Below are positions 28,999 through 37,094 of a stretch of 64,000 bases of DNA, piece after piece. How positions within the stretch are numbered: the stretch's first letter is position 1; every line of letters starts with the position of its first letter. The translations under genes were made by a program, and so were the position numbers. The DNA comes from an uncultured Pseudokineococcus sp. (GTDB taxonomy: Bacteria > Actinomycetota > Actinomycetes > Actinomycetales > Quadrisphaeraceae), in assembly GCF_947495735.1 (NCBI RefSeq), contig NZ_CANMAA010000004.1, forward strand, positions 1-64,000, given 5' to 3'. A model generated the notes under the pieces. That model saw only the letters and a program-made list of their open reading frames with translations. It made no database searches and was not told the origin of the DNA.

Positions 28999-30600
28999 TC
29001 AGGCCAGCTGCACGAGCTCGGCGTAGGAGGGGTTCCACAGGTCCTCCGTGCCGTCGGGCAGGACGACGACGCGCTCGGGCTCGAGCGCCTCCACGGCGCC
29101 CTCGTCGTGCGTGACGAGGACCACGGCGCCCGCGTAGCGCTGCAGCGCGGACAGCACCTCGGCCCGCGAGGCCGGGTCCAGGTTGTTCGTGGGCTCGTCC
29201 AGGAGCAGCACGTTCGCCGCGGAGACGACGAGGGTGGCCAGGGCCAGACGCGTCTTCTCCCCGCCGGACAGCACCGACACGGGCTTGCCCGAGTCGTCGC
29301 CGGTGAACAGGAAGGAGCCGAGGACGCTGCGCACCTCGGTGTCGCCCAGGTCGGGCGCCGCCGTGCGCATGTTCTCCAGCACGGTGCGCTCGGGGTCGAG
29401 GGTCTCGTGCTCCTGCGCGTAGTACCCGAGCCGCAGGCCGTACCCGGGCACCACGCGACCGTCGCCGTCGCTGCTCTCCACCCCGGCGAGCATCCGCAGC
29501 AGCGTGGTCTTGCCGGCGCCGTTGAGCCCGAGGATGACGACCCGGCTGCCGCGGTCGATGGCGAGGTCGACGCCGGTGAAGACCTCGAGCGACCCGTAGG
29601 TCTTGCTGAGGTTCTCCGCCGTGACGGGCGTGCGCCCGCAGGCCGCCGGCTCGGGGAAGCGCAGCTTGGCGACCTTGTCCTGCTGGCGCACGTCCTCCAG
29701 TCCGCTGACGAGGCGCTCGGCGCGCTTGGCCATGTTCTGGGCGGCGACGGCCTTGGTGGCCTTCGCCCGCATCTTGTCGGCCTGCGCCATGAGCGTCGAG
29801 GCCTTCTTCTCGGCGTTGGCGCGCTCGCGCTGCCGCCGCTTCTCGTCCGTGGCGCGCGCCGCGAGGTAGGCCTTCCACCCCACGTTGTAGACGTCCACCA
29901 CCGAGCGGGTCCCGTCGAGGTGCATCACCTTGTTGACGATGGCCTCGAGCAGCTCCACGTCGTGGCTGATGACCACCAGGCCGCCGGCGTACCGGGCCAG
30001 GTGCTCGCGCAGCCACGAGATGGAGTCGGCGTCGAGGTGGTTGGTCGGCTCGTCCAGCAGCAGGGTCTCCGCCCCGGAGAACAGCACCCGCGCCAGCTCG
30101 ACCCGTCGCCGCTGCCCGCCCGAGAGGGTCTTCAGCGGCTGGTCGAGCACGCGGGGAGGGAGCGCCAGGTTGGCCGCGATGGTCGCGGCCTCGCTCTCGG
30201 CCGTGTAGCCGCCCTGGGTGGTGAAGTCGGCGTCGAGCCGGGCCCAGCGCTTCATGGCCTTCTCGCGCACGGCGTCGTCCTCGCTGGCCATCCCGACCTC
30301 GGCCGCGCGCAGGCCGGCGACGATCGTGTCCAGGCCCCGGACGGCGAGGATGCGGTCGCGGGCGAGGACCTCGGGGTCGCCGGCGCGCGGGTCCTGCGGC
30401 AGGTAGCCGACCGGGCCGCTGCGCGTGATGGTGCCCCCGGCCGGCTGGGTCTCCCCGGCGAGCGTGCGGGTCAGCGTCGTCTTGCCGGCGCCGTTGCGGC
30501 CGACGAGGCCGACGCGGTCGCCCGCGCCGACGCGGAAGGTGGCACCCCCCAGCAGCAGGCGGGCGCCCGCTCGCAGCTCGACGTCCTGTGCAGTGATCAC
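28999..30600 (-). CDS. ABC-F family ATPase
   Basis: 533 aa with two ABC domains in one chain and no membrane segment. Domain 1: Walker A GRNGAGKTT near residue 36, signature LSGGQRRRVELA, Walker B LLLDEPTNHLD. Domain 2: GLNGAGKTT near 345, LSGGEKTRLALA, LLLDEPTNNLD. Between them is the linker typical of ABC-F ribosome-binding factors, Lys/Arg/Ala-rich (EKRRQRERANAEKKAS). Members act in translation quality control or antibiotic resistance by ribosome protection; which applies here is unclear. The GTG at 30600 has AAGGG about 8 bases upstream. Confidence 0.93.
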   Translation of the reverse strand: MITAQDVELRAGARLLLGGATFRVGAGDRVGLVGRNGAGKTTLTRTLAGETQPAGGTITRSGPVGYLPQDPRAGDPEVLARDRILAVRGLDTIVAGLRAAEVGMASEDDAVREKAMKRWARLDADFTTQGGYTAESEAATIAANLALPPRVLDQPLKTLSGGQRRRVELARVLFSGAETLLLDEPTNHLDADSISWLREHLARYAGGLVVISHDVELLEAIVNKVMHLDGTRSVVDVYNVGWKAYLAARATDEKRRQRERANAEKKASTLMAQADKMRAKATKAVAAQNMAKRAERLVSGLEDVRQQDKVAKLRFPEPAACGRTPVTAENLSKTYGSLEVFTGVDLAIDRGSRVVILGLNGAGKTTLLRMLAGVESSDGDGRVVPGYGLRLGYYAQEHETLDPERTVLENMRTAAPDLGDTEVRSVLGSFLFTGDDSGKPVSVLSGGEKTRLALATLVVSAANVLLLDEPTNNLDPASRAEVLSALQRYAGAVVLVTHDEGAVEALEPERVVVLPDGTEDLWNPSYAELVQLA

Positions 30601-30659
30601 GGCAGACCCTTCGGGGCGGTGCACCGGCGCTTCGGGCGCGGTGCGTCGGTGGCGTGGAG

Positions 30660-30665
30660 ATCGTA
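30660..30665 (-). promoter_or_regulatory. Possible -10 of the ABC-F gene
   Basis: Minus-strand TACGAT would give a leader of about 53 bases. It lies below the terminator that ends the suf operon. Confidence 0.4.
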
Positions 30666-30704
30666 CGGAGCGGGGCGGTCCGGGAGCGGTGCCGCAGGAC
30701 CGGA

Positions 30705-30728
30705 CCCCCCGCTCGCCCGCGCGGGGGG
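30705..30728 (-). terminator. Terminator at the end of the suf operon
   Basis: CCCCCCGC and GCGGGGGG pair across an 8-base loop, directly after the acVLRF1 stop at 30731. Confidence 0.65.
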
Positions 30729-30730
30729 CG

Positions 30731-31390
30731 TCAGGGGTCGGACACCGCGACGTGCAGCGCGCCCACCTGCGGCGCGAGGTCCTCCAGGACCCGGCGCCGC
30801 GGGTCGCCGCGCAGCTCGAGCACCTGCCGGGGCAGGCCGCCGACCGCGGCCACGCCGGCGGGCAGCTCGACGACCGCCTGGTCCAGCAGCCCGCGGTCGC
30901 CGGCCGTGCACAGCAGCGCCTCGGGCTCGGTCAGCGCGGCCCGGTGCGGGCCCCACACCCGTCCGGCGGCCGCCGCGGCGTCCCGCACGAGACCGGCCGA
31001 CTGGCCGGCCCGGCGGCGCGCGTAGCGCTGCTGGGACCACCCGCCGGCTGCCGTGCGCGACTGCACGTACGCGGTGCGCACCAGGGAGTCCAGGACCCGG
31101 GCGCCGCTCTGGTCGACCCGCACCACCCCGAGGACCGCACCCCCGCGTCGCAGCAGCAGGACGGCGGCGGTGCGGGGGCTGGTCGCCCGTGGCACGACCT
31201 CGGCGAGGTCGACCTCCTCCCCCGGTGTCGCCCCGCCGGTGAGGTCGAGCCCCACCGCGGAGACGAGCGCGCGCGAGCCGTCGGGCGCGCGCACGAGCAC
31301 CCGGCCGTCGCTCGCGGCCTCGGCCGCGAGCGCCCCGCCGTGGCCCTCGCCGAAGCGCGTGAACCAGCCGGGGACGCGAGCCGCGGGCAC
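30731..31390 (-). CDS. acVLRF1 family peptidyl-tRNA hydrolase-like release factor
   Basis: 219 aa with the chosen start. The actinobacterial VLRF1 group is related to eRF1/Vms1 and is thought to release peptides from stalled ribosomes. Family features: VPAARVPGWFTRFGEGHGG at the N-terminus, LRRGGAVLGVVR, and YVQSRTAAGGWSQQRYARRR near residue 95-115, containing the Gln pair at the proposed catalytic loop. GTG 31390 gives a proper N-terminus but has no close ribosome binding site. A CTG at 31474 overlapping the sufT stop (CTGA) is an alternative, adding 28 residues. Last gene of the suf operon. Confidence 0.85.
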   Translation of the reverse strand: MPAARVPGWFTRFGEGHGGALAAEAASDGRVLVRAPDGSRALVSAVGLDLTGGATPGEEVDLAEVVPRATSPRTAAVLLLRRGGAVLGVVRVDQSGARVLDSLVRTAYVQSRTAAGGWSQQRYARRRAGQSAGLVRDAAAAAGRVWGPHRAALTEPEALLCTAGDRGLLDQAVVELPAGVAAVGGLPRQVLELRGDPRRRVLEDLAPQVGALHVAVSDP

Positions 31391-31470
31391 GAGCGCGCTG
31401 CGCGTCGCCCCTGCGGCGCCGTCCGCGCAGGGCGGGTCGCCCCCGCCCTGCGCGCTCGCCCCGGGAGCGC

Positions 31471-31872
31471 TCAGATGTTGAAGCCGAGGGCGCGCAGCTG
31501 CTCGCGCCCGTCGTCGGTGATCTTCTCCGGGCCCCACGGCGGCATCCAGACCCAGTTGACGCTGTGCCCGGCGACGACGTCGACGAGCGCCGCCGACATC
31601 TGCTCCTCGATGACGTCCGTCAGCGGGCACGCCGCCGAGGTGAGCGTCATGTCGACGACGACGTGGTTGGCCTCGTCGACCGTCAGCCCGTAGATCAGCC
31701 CGAGGTCGACGACGTTGACGCCGAGCTCGGGGTCGACCACGTCGCGCAGCGCCTCCTCGACGTCGGCGACCTCCGCGGGGGTCGGCGCGGTGGCCGCGCC
31801 CGACGGCGCGGCGGGGGCCGCGTCGGCCGGTGCCGCGGGGGCGGTGGTGGGCTCGGTCGTGGTGTCGCTCAT
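31471..31872 (-). CDS. sufT: SufT/MIP18-type Fe-S assembly factor (DUF59)
   Basis: 133 aa. The DUF59 domain covers about residues 35-130: EEALRDVVDPELGVNVVDLGLIY (D-P-E motif), then MTLTSAACPLTDVIEEQM with the conserved Cys, and WMPPWGPEKITDDGREQLRALGF. Such proteins help Fe-S cluster maturation or transfer. The first 33 residues are an Ala/Pro/Thr-rich leader. Ribosome binding site GGGAGG lies 4-5 bases before the ATG. It follows sufC by 58 bases, where many actinobacteria instead have sufS and sufU. Confidence 0.93.
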   Translation of the reverse strand: MSDTTTEPTTAPAAPADAAPAAPSGAATAPTPAEVADVEEALRDVVDPELGVNVVDLGLIYGLTVDEANHVVVDMTLTSAACPLTDVIEEQMSAALVDVVAGHSVNWVWMPPWGPEKITDDGREQLRALGFNI

Positions 31873-31930
31873 GGTGCCTCCCGGGGTGGGCGGGTGTGCG
31901 GGCGTGCCGGCGCTGCGGCGCCGGCTGCGG

Positions 31931-32695
31931 TCAGGAGGCCGCGACCGCCGAGACGAAGCGGTCGTAGCCGTTCTCCTCGAGCTCGTCGGCCAGCTCGGGG
32001 CCGCCGGTCTCGGCCACGCGGCCGGCCACGAACACGTGGACGACGTCGGGGCGGACGTAGCGCAGGATCCGCGTGTAGTGGGTGATCAGCAGCACGCCGA
32101 CCTCCCCGCCCTCGCGGACGCGGTTGACGCCGTCGGAGACGATCTTGAGGGCGTCGACGTCGAGGCCGGAGTCGGTCTCGTCGAGGATGGCGAACTTCGG
32201 CTTCAGGAGCTCCATCTGCAGGATCTCGTGGCGCTTCTTCTCACCGCCGGAGAAGCCCTCGTTGACGTTGCGCTCGGCGAACGCCGGGTCCATCCGCAGG
32301 TCGGCCATGGCCGTGCGGACGTCCTTGACCCAGTGGCGCAGCGCGGGGGCCTCGCCGTCCAGGGCGGTCTTCGCGGTGCGCAGGAAGTTCGACACCGTGA
32401 CGCCCGGCACCTCGACGGGGTACTGCATGGCGAGGAAGAGCCCGGCGCGGGCGCGCTCGTCGACGCTCATCGCCAGGACGTCCTGGCCGTCGAGGGTCAC
32501 CGTGCCGCCGGTGATCGTGTACTTGGGGTGGCCGGCGATGGAGTAGGCCAGCGTCGACTTGCCGGAGCCGTTGGGGCCCATGATCGCGTGGGTCTGGCCC
32601 GAGTCGATGGTCAGGTCGACGCCGCGGAGGATCTCCGTCGGCTCGCCGTCGGTCTCGACGCTCACGTGCAGGTCGCGGATCTGGAGCGTGGCCAT
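31931..32695 (-). CDS. sufC: Fe-S cluster assembly ATPase SufC
   Basis: 254 aa cytoplasmic ABC-type ATPase that drives the SufBC2D scaffold. Walker A GPNGSGKST near residue 37, signature FSGGEKKRHEI, Walker B FAILDETDSGLDVDAL and the H-loop THYTRILRYV are the SufC forms. Length is normal. The ATG follows the stop of the Rieske gene after one base, so the two are coupled. Confidence 0.98.
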   Translation of the reverse strand: MATLQIRDLHVSVETDGEPTEILRGVDLTIDSGQTHAIMGPNGSGKSTLAYSIAGHPKYTITGGTVTLDGQDVLAMSVDERARAGLFLAMQYPVEVPGVTVSNFLRTAKTALDGEAPALRHWVKDVRTAMADLRMDPAFAERNVNEGFSGGEKKRHEILQMELLKPKFAILDETDSGLDVDALKIVSDGVNRVREGGEVGVLLITHYTRILRYVRPDVVHVFVAGRVAETGGPELADELEENGYDRFVSAVAAS

Positions 32696-32696
32696 G

Positions 32697-33131
32697 TCAG
32701 CTCTCCTTGCGGGCGTCGCCGGTGGCCGGCGCGTCCGGGGTCGTGGTGGTCTCGGGGGTGCCGGCGGCGTCGCGCGCGCCGGCGGTGCTGGGGCGGTCCT
32801 CGACGTCCACGAGCACGTCGTCGCCGTCGACCGTGACGCGGTAGACGGGGACGGCTCGGGTCGCGGGCAGGCCGGAGGGCTCACCGGTGCGCAGGTCGAA
32901 GCTGGAGCCGTGGAGCCAGCACTCGAGGGCGCAGCCCTCGATCGCGTCGTCCCCGCCCTCGGACAGCGCCACGGACTGGTGGGAGCACTCGTTCGCCAGC
33001 GCGTGGTGCTCGCCCTCGGCGTCGCGCACGACGACGACGGGCAGCAGCGTGCCGTCGGCGTCGGGGACGTCGACGGCGCGCAGGGTGCCCGGCGCCAGCT
33101 CGCCGGCGCCGAGCACGCGGACCGCGCTCAC
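32697..33131 (-). CDS. Rieske-type [2Fe-2S] ferredoxin in the suf operon
   Basis: 144 aa. The Rieske centre is read as C-S-H-Q near residue 47 and C-W-L-H near residue 68, the C-x-H and C-x2-H pairs that ligate the cluster, followed by the usual GSSFDLRTGEP. It matches non-haem dioxygenase ferredoxin subunits and is a common member of actinobacterial suf operons, perhaps feeding electrons to assembly. The C-terminal 35 residues are a Thr/Pro/Ala tail. The GTG overlaps the sufD stop by four bases (GTGA). Confidence 0.94.
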   Translation of the reverse strand: MSAVRVLGAGELAPGTLRAVDVPDADGTLLPVVVVRDAEGEHHALANECSHQSVALSEGGDDAIEGCALECWLHGSSFDLRTGEPSGLPATRAVPVYRVTVDGDDVLVDVEDRPSTAGARDAAGTPETTTTPDAPATGDARKES

Positions 33132-34504
33132 GCGCGGCCCGCCAGGACGGGCTCCGCCGCGACGGCGTCCGCCGCGGCGGCGGCGCCCGCGACCGGGCCG
33201 ACGGCCAGGTCGAGCTCGGCCTCGATGGCGGCCATCACGCGGTCGGTGACGGCCGGGACGCCGATGCGCTGGACGACGTCGGCGAAGAAGCCGCGCACGA
33301 CCAGGCGGCGGGCGACCTCCTCGGGGATGCCGCGCGAGCGCAGGTAGAACAGCTGCTCGTCGTCGAAGCGACCGGTGGCGCTGGCGTGGCCGGCGCCCTC
33401 GATGTCGCCCGTCTCGATCTCGAGGTTGGGCACCGAGTCCGCGCGGGCGCCCTCGGTGAGCAGCAGGTTGCGGTTGAGCTCGTACGTCTCCGTGCCCTGG
33501 GCCGCGGCGCGGATGAGGACGTCGCCGATCCAGACCGTGCGGGCCGTCTCGCCCTGCAGCGCGCCCTTGTAGCGGACGTCGCTGCGGCACCGCGCCTCGG
33601 CGTGGTCGACGAAGGAGCGGTGCTCCAGGTGCTGGCCGGAGTCGGCGAAGTAGACGCCGAGCATCTCGGCGCTCCCGCCCGGACCGGCGTAGCGGCTGGT
33701 GGAGGACAGGCGCACGACCGAGCCGCCCAGCGTGATGGCGATGTGCCGGTAGCTGGCGTCGCGGCCGACGCTGGCCTCCTGCTGGGAGACGTGCACGGCC
33801 TCGTCGTCCCACAGCTGCAGGCTGACGACGGTGAGCTCGGCGCCGTCGCCGACGACCACCTCGACGCCGTCGGCGTGGACGCCGCCCCCGGTGTGCTCGA
33901 CGACGACGACGGCGCGCGAGTGGCGCTCGGCCTCGACGACGAGGTGACCGGCGCCGCGGCTGCCCGGGCGACCGACGACGGAGACGTGGACGGGGCCGTC
34001 GAGCTCCACCTCGCGCGGGATGCGGACGTGGGTCGCGCTCGGGGACGCGGCGTCGGCGAGGACCGCCGCGCGGTCCTCGGGGACCAGGGCGGTGCCGCGG
34101 ACGCCCTCGCCCGCAGCCAGCGTCCCGACGTGCACGCCGTCGGGCGCCTGCACGACCACGTCGCGCGCGTCGGGGTCGGCCGGCGCGTCCTCGAGCAGAC
34201 CGCCGAGGCGGTCCAGCGGCGTGAAGCGCCAGACCTCCTCGCGCCCCGTGGGGACGGGGAAGTCGGCGACGTCGAAGGAGCGGGCGCGCTCCCCGCGGGT
34301 CGCCTCGAGCACGGCCTCGCCCGCAGCGGCGACGACGGCCGCGCCGGCGTCGTAGCTGGGCCCCGCCGAGCGCGAGGAGTCCAGCGTCACGTCGGTGGGC
34401 GCCTGCGCGGCGTGGTCGACGGCGTGCTCCTGGCGGGCGTCCGCCGGCGTGGTGGTGGAGCCCGCGGCCTCGGTGTCGTGCGGGCGCGTGTCGGGGGGAG
34501 TGAT
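33128..34504 (-). CDS. sufD: Fe-S cluster assembly protein SufD
   Basis: 458 aa partner of SufB in the scaffold. The SufD pattern is clear: FDVADFPVPTGREEVWRFTPL near residue 72, the central beta-helix, GALQGETARTVWIGDVLIR, ELNRNLLLTEGARADSVPNLEIET, and the C-terminal FYLRSRGIPEEVARRLVVRGFF. The start is odd. A strong ribosome binding site, GGAGG, stands 6 bases before an ATC (34504-34502), and no ATG, GTG or TTG lies at a suitable place. GTG 34390 has no ribosome binding site, and GTG 34663 lies at the sufB stop, upstream of two hairpins. About 70 variable residues precede the conserved part. Confidence 0.93.
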   Translation of the reverse strand: MTPPDTRPHDTEAAGSTTTPADARQEHAVDHAAQAPTDVTLDSSRSAGPSYDAGAAVVAAAGEAVLEATRGERARSFDVADFPVPTGREEVWRFTPLDRLGGLLEDAPADPDARDVVVQAPDGVHVGTLAAGEGVRGTALVPEDRAAVLADAASPSATHVRIPREVELDGPVHVSVVGRPGSRGAGHLVVEAERHSRAVVVVEHTGGGVHADGVEVVVGDGAELTVVSLQLWDDEAVHVSQQEASVGRDASYRHIAITLGGSVVRLSSTSRYAGPGGSAEMLGVYFADSGQHLEHRSFVDHAEARCRSDVRYKGALQGETARTVWIGDVLIRAAAQGTETYELNRNLLLTEGARADSVPNLEIETGDIEGAGHASATGRFDDEQLFYLRSRGIPEEVARRLVVRGFFADVVQRIGVPAVTDRVMAAIEAELDLAVGPVAGAAAAADAVAAEPVLAGRA

Positions 34505-34570
34505 GGCTGTCCTCCGTGTCGAGGTGGTGTCGTGGACCCGCGGCGCGGGGCTCAGCGGGGCCGAGGGGCT

Positions 34571-34598
34571 GCGGCGGGCCGTCGTCCGGGCCCGCCGC
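34571..34598 (-). terminator. Second hairpin between sufB and sufD
   Basis: GCGGCGGGCC pairs with GGCCCGCCGC across an 8-base loop. With the hairpin at 34600-34636 it forms a double stem in the 145-base gap, a possible attenuator or mRNA-processing site. Confidence 0.6.
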
Positions 34599-34599
34599 G

Positions 34600-34636
34600 C
34601 CACCGCCGGCCGCCCCGAGGGGCAGGCCGGCGGTGG
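34600..34636 (-). terminator. Strong hairpin between sufB and sufD
   Basis: A 12-bp perfect stem CCACCGCCGGCC/GGCCGGCGGTGG continues, past one bulged A, into GCCCC/GGGGC. It begins 14 bases after the sufB stop. Confidence 0.7.
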
Positions 34637-34649
34637 GAGGGAGGTGCGG

Positions 34650-36071
34650 TCAGCCGACCGCACCCTCCATCTGGAGCTCGATGAGGCGGTTGAGCTCGAG
34701 CGCGTACTCCATGGGGAGCTCGCGGGCGATGGGCTCGATGAAGCCTCGGACGATCATGGCCATGGCCTCGTCCTCGGCCATGCCGCGGGACATGAGGTAG
34801 AAGAGCTGGTCCTCGCTCACCTTCGAGACCGTGGCCTCGTGACCCATCGACACGTCGTCCTCGCGGACGTCGACGTAGGGGTAGGTGTCGGACCGGCTGA
34901 TCTGGTCGACGAGCAGCGCGTCGCAGCGCACCGTGGACGCGGAGTGGTGCGCGCCCTCGAGGACCTGCACGAGGCCCCGGTAGGACGTGCGGCCGCCGCC
35001 GCGGGCCACGGACTTGCTGATGATCGACGACGAGGTGCGCGGCGCCGCGTGCACCATCTTGGCGCCGGCGTCCTGGTGCTGGCCCTCGCCGGCGAAGGCG
35101 ATGGACAGCGTCTCGCCCTTGGCGCCCTCCCCCATGAGGAAGATCGCCGGGTACTTCATCGTCACCTTGGAGCCGATGTTGCCGTCGACCCACTCCATGG
35201 TGGCGCCCTCGGCCGCGGTGGCCCGCTTGGTCACGAGGTTGTAGACGTTGTTCGACCAGTTCTGGATGGTCGTGTAGCGGACGCGGGCGTCCTTCTTCAC
35301 GACGATCTCGACGACGGCCGAGTGCAGCGAGTCGCTCTTGTAGATCGGCGCCGTGCAGCCCTCGACGTAGTGCACGTACGAGCCCTCGTCGGCGATGATC
35401 AGCGTGCGCTCGAACTGGCCCATGTTCTCGGTGTTGATCCGGAAGTAGGCCTGCAGCGGGATGTCGACGTGCACGCCCGGCGGCACGTAGATGAACGAGC
35501 CGCCCGACCACACGGCGGTGTTCAGCGCGGCGAACTTGTTGTCCCCGGGCGGGATGACCGAGCCGAAGTACTCCTTGAAGAGCTCCTCGTGCTCGCGCAG
35601 GCCGGTGTCGGTGTCGACGAAGATGACGCCCTTCTCCTCCAGGTCCTCGCGGATCTGGTGGTAGACGACCTCCGACTCGTACTGCGCCGCGACGCCGGCG
35701 ACGAGGCGCTGCTTCTCCGCCTCCGGGATGCCGAGGCGGTCGTAGGTGTTCTTGATGTCCTCGGGGAGCTCCTCCCAGGACGTCGCCTGCTTCTCCGTCG
35801 ACTTCACGAAGTACTTGATGTTGTCGAAGTCGATGCCGTCGAGGTCGCTGCCCCAGGTCGGCATCGGCTTGCGGCCGAACATCTTCAGGGCCTTCTGGCG
35901 GGTGCGCAGCATCCAGTCGGGCTCGTTCTTGCGGCCCGAGATGTCGGCGACGACCTCCTCGTTGACGCCGCGGCGCGCGTTGGTGCCGGCGAGGTCGGAG
36001 TCGGCCCACCCGTAGGTGTAGGTGCCGATGCCCTCGAGCTCGGGGTTCAGTGCTTCGACGTCGGTGCTCAT
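34650..36071 (-). CDS. sufB: Fe-S cluster assembly protein SufB
   Basis: 473 aa scaffold subunit on which [4Fe-4S] clusters are built. Family features: [20 protein letters not shown] near residue 36, FVPP-like [28 protein letters not shown] with a conserved Cys, [14 protein letters not shown], and [26 protein letters not shown]. Unlike several mycobacterial SufB proteins it carries no intein. GGAGGG lies about 9 bases before the ATG, which overlaps the sufR stop by four bases (ATGA). Confidence 0.98.
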   Translation of the reverse strand: MSTDVEALNPELEGIGTYTYGWADSDLAGTNARRGVNEEVVADISGRKNEPDWMLRTRQKALKMFGRKPMPTWGSDLDGIDFDNIKYFVKSTEKQATSWEELPEDIKNTYDRLGIPEAEKQRLVAGVAAQYESEVVYHQIREDLEEKGVIFVDTDTGLREHEELFKEYFGSVIPPGDNKFAALNTAVWSGGSFIYVPPGVHVDIPLQAYFRINTENMGQFERTLIIADEGSYVHYVEGCTAPIYKSDSLHSAVVEIVVKKDARVRYTTIQNWSNNVYNLVTKRATAAEGATMEWVDGNIGSKVTMKYPAIFLMGEGAKGETLSIAFAGEGQHQDAGAKMVHAAPRTSSSIISKSVARGGGRTSYRGLVQVLEGAHHSASTVRCDALLVDQISRSDTYPYVDVREDDVSMGHEATVSKVSEDQLFYLMSRGMAEDEAMAMIVRGFIEPIARELPMEYALELNRLIELQMEGAVG

Positions 36072-36928
36072 CGGCGGGGTCCCTCCGGACTGCTCGGGGT
36101 GTGGCCAGTGGTATCGCGAGTGCTGGTGCCCGCCGGCGGGGCCGGCGCGGCGCCCCCGCGGTGCGGTGGTGCGGGGGGCTGCTGCGCCGCGGGGTCCAGG
36201 GCGGTGCTGCGGGGAGGATCGGGTCTGCCGGGGCGGGCGGTGCTGCGGGGCGGGTCGAGCGGCACGTGCGTGGTGCACACGCGCCCCCCGGCGCCCAGCG
36301 TCGCCAGGCGGCGGGTCCCGACCCCGAGGAGCTCGGAGAAGGCCGCCGTCTCCGCGTCGCAGAGCTCGGGGAACGCGGCCGCCGCCTGCTGCACCGGGCA
36401 CCTCCCCTGGCACAACTGGACCGCCGCGACGCCTGTTCCCGTGTCGACCGGCCGCGTGCTGGCGGCGAAGCCGTCCCGGCCGAGGGCGCTGACGAGCGCG
36501 TGGACCCTCGCGGGCACGCCCGGGCCGGCGGCCTCGACGTCCGCCGCGTACCGCGCCCGGAGCTGGTCCGCCCGGTGCTCGGCGTAGGCCCGGACGCCCG
36601 CAGCGCCCGTGGTGGCGGCCAGGTGGTGCAGGAGGTCCACGGCCAGCTCGCCGTGGCCGTCCTGGCCGCCGGGAGCGCGCCGCGTCGCGACGAACTCCTT
36701 GGCCGGGCGCCCCGGACCGCGCGCGCCCCCCGCCTCGGGGCGCTGCTCGCGCCCCGCGACGAGGCCCTCGGCCGCCATGGCGTCGAGGTGGCGGCGCACC
36801 GCCGCGGCGGTCAGGCCCAGGACCCGCGCGACGGCGCCCGTGGTGACCGGCCCGTGCTCGACGACGACGGCGAGGACGCGCTCGCGCGTCGTCGCCTCGC
36901 TCGTGCGGGCCGCCGCCGGGGTTTTCAC
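36068..36928 (-). CDS. sufR: Fe-S-sensing transcriptional regulator SufR
   Basis: 286 aa. Residues about 8-70 form a winged helix-turn-helix ([36 protein letters not shown]). The C-terminal half holds the Cys residues expected to bind the sensor cluster: [13 protein letters not shown] and V-C-T-T-H-V. Known homologues repress suf operons when carrying a [4Fe-4S] cluster. The last 60 residues are Pro-rich with a repeated P-P-R-S-T motif and look disordered. The GTG at 36928 lies inside a candidate operator. Confidence 0.93.
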   Translation of the reverse strand: MKTPAAARTSEATTRERVLAVVVEHGPVTTGAVARVLGLTAAAVRRHLDAMAAEGLVAGREQRPEAGGARGPGRPAKEFVATRRAPGGQDGHGELAVDLLHHLAATTGAAGVRAYAEHRADQLRARYAADVEAAGPGVPARVHALVSALGRDGFAASTRPVDTGTGVAAVQLCQGRCPVQQAAAAFPELCDAETAAFSELLGVGTRRLATLGAGGRVCTTHVPLDPPRSTARPGRPDPPRSTALDPAAQQPPAPPHRGGAAPAPPAGTSTRDTTGHTPSSPEGPRR

Positions 36929-36939
36929 GACGCCAGTGT
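36925..36939 (-). promoter_or_regulatory. Candidate SufR operator over the sufR start
   Basis: Minus-strand ACACTGGCGTCGTGA. This differs at one base from ACACT-N5-TGTGA, which I recall as the mycobacterial SufR site. It covers the GTG of sufR, fitting autorepression of the whole operon. Confidence 0.45.
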
Positions 36940-37080
36940 GACGAAACCCGCCGGGGGGCGTCCAGTGAGGCTCCCCTTGCCACGAGCGGGCCCTCGCGCA
37001 GCGGCCGCCGGGCGAGCGCCCCGCGGCGCCCCGCCCCCGTGCGCGGGGGGCGGGCGGGAGGGCGAGGGGCACGGGCGACC

Positions 37081-37094
37081 TAGACTCCCGGCCC
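37081..37094 (+). promoter_or_regulatory. Leaderless promoter of the ABC exporter pair
   Basis: TAGACT, 8 bases, then GTG at 37095. Confidence 0.5.

Noticed and set aside
34650-36071. Intein in SufB
   Set aside because: Several mycobacterial SufB proteins carry one, but this protein is 473 aa with continuous family motifs.
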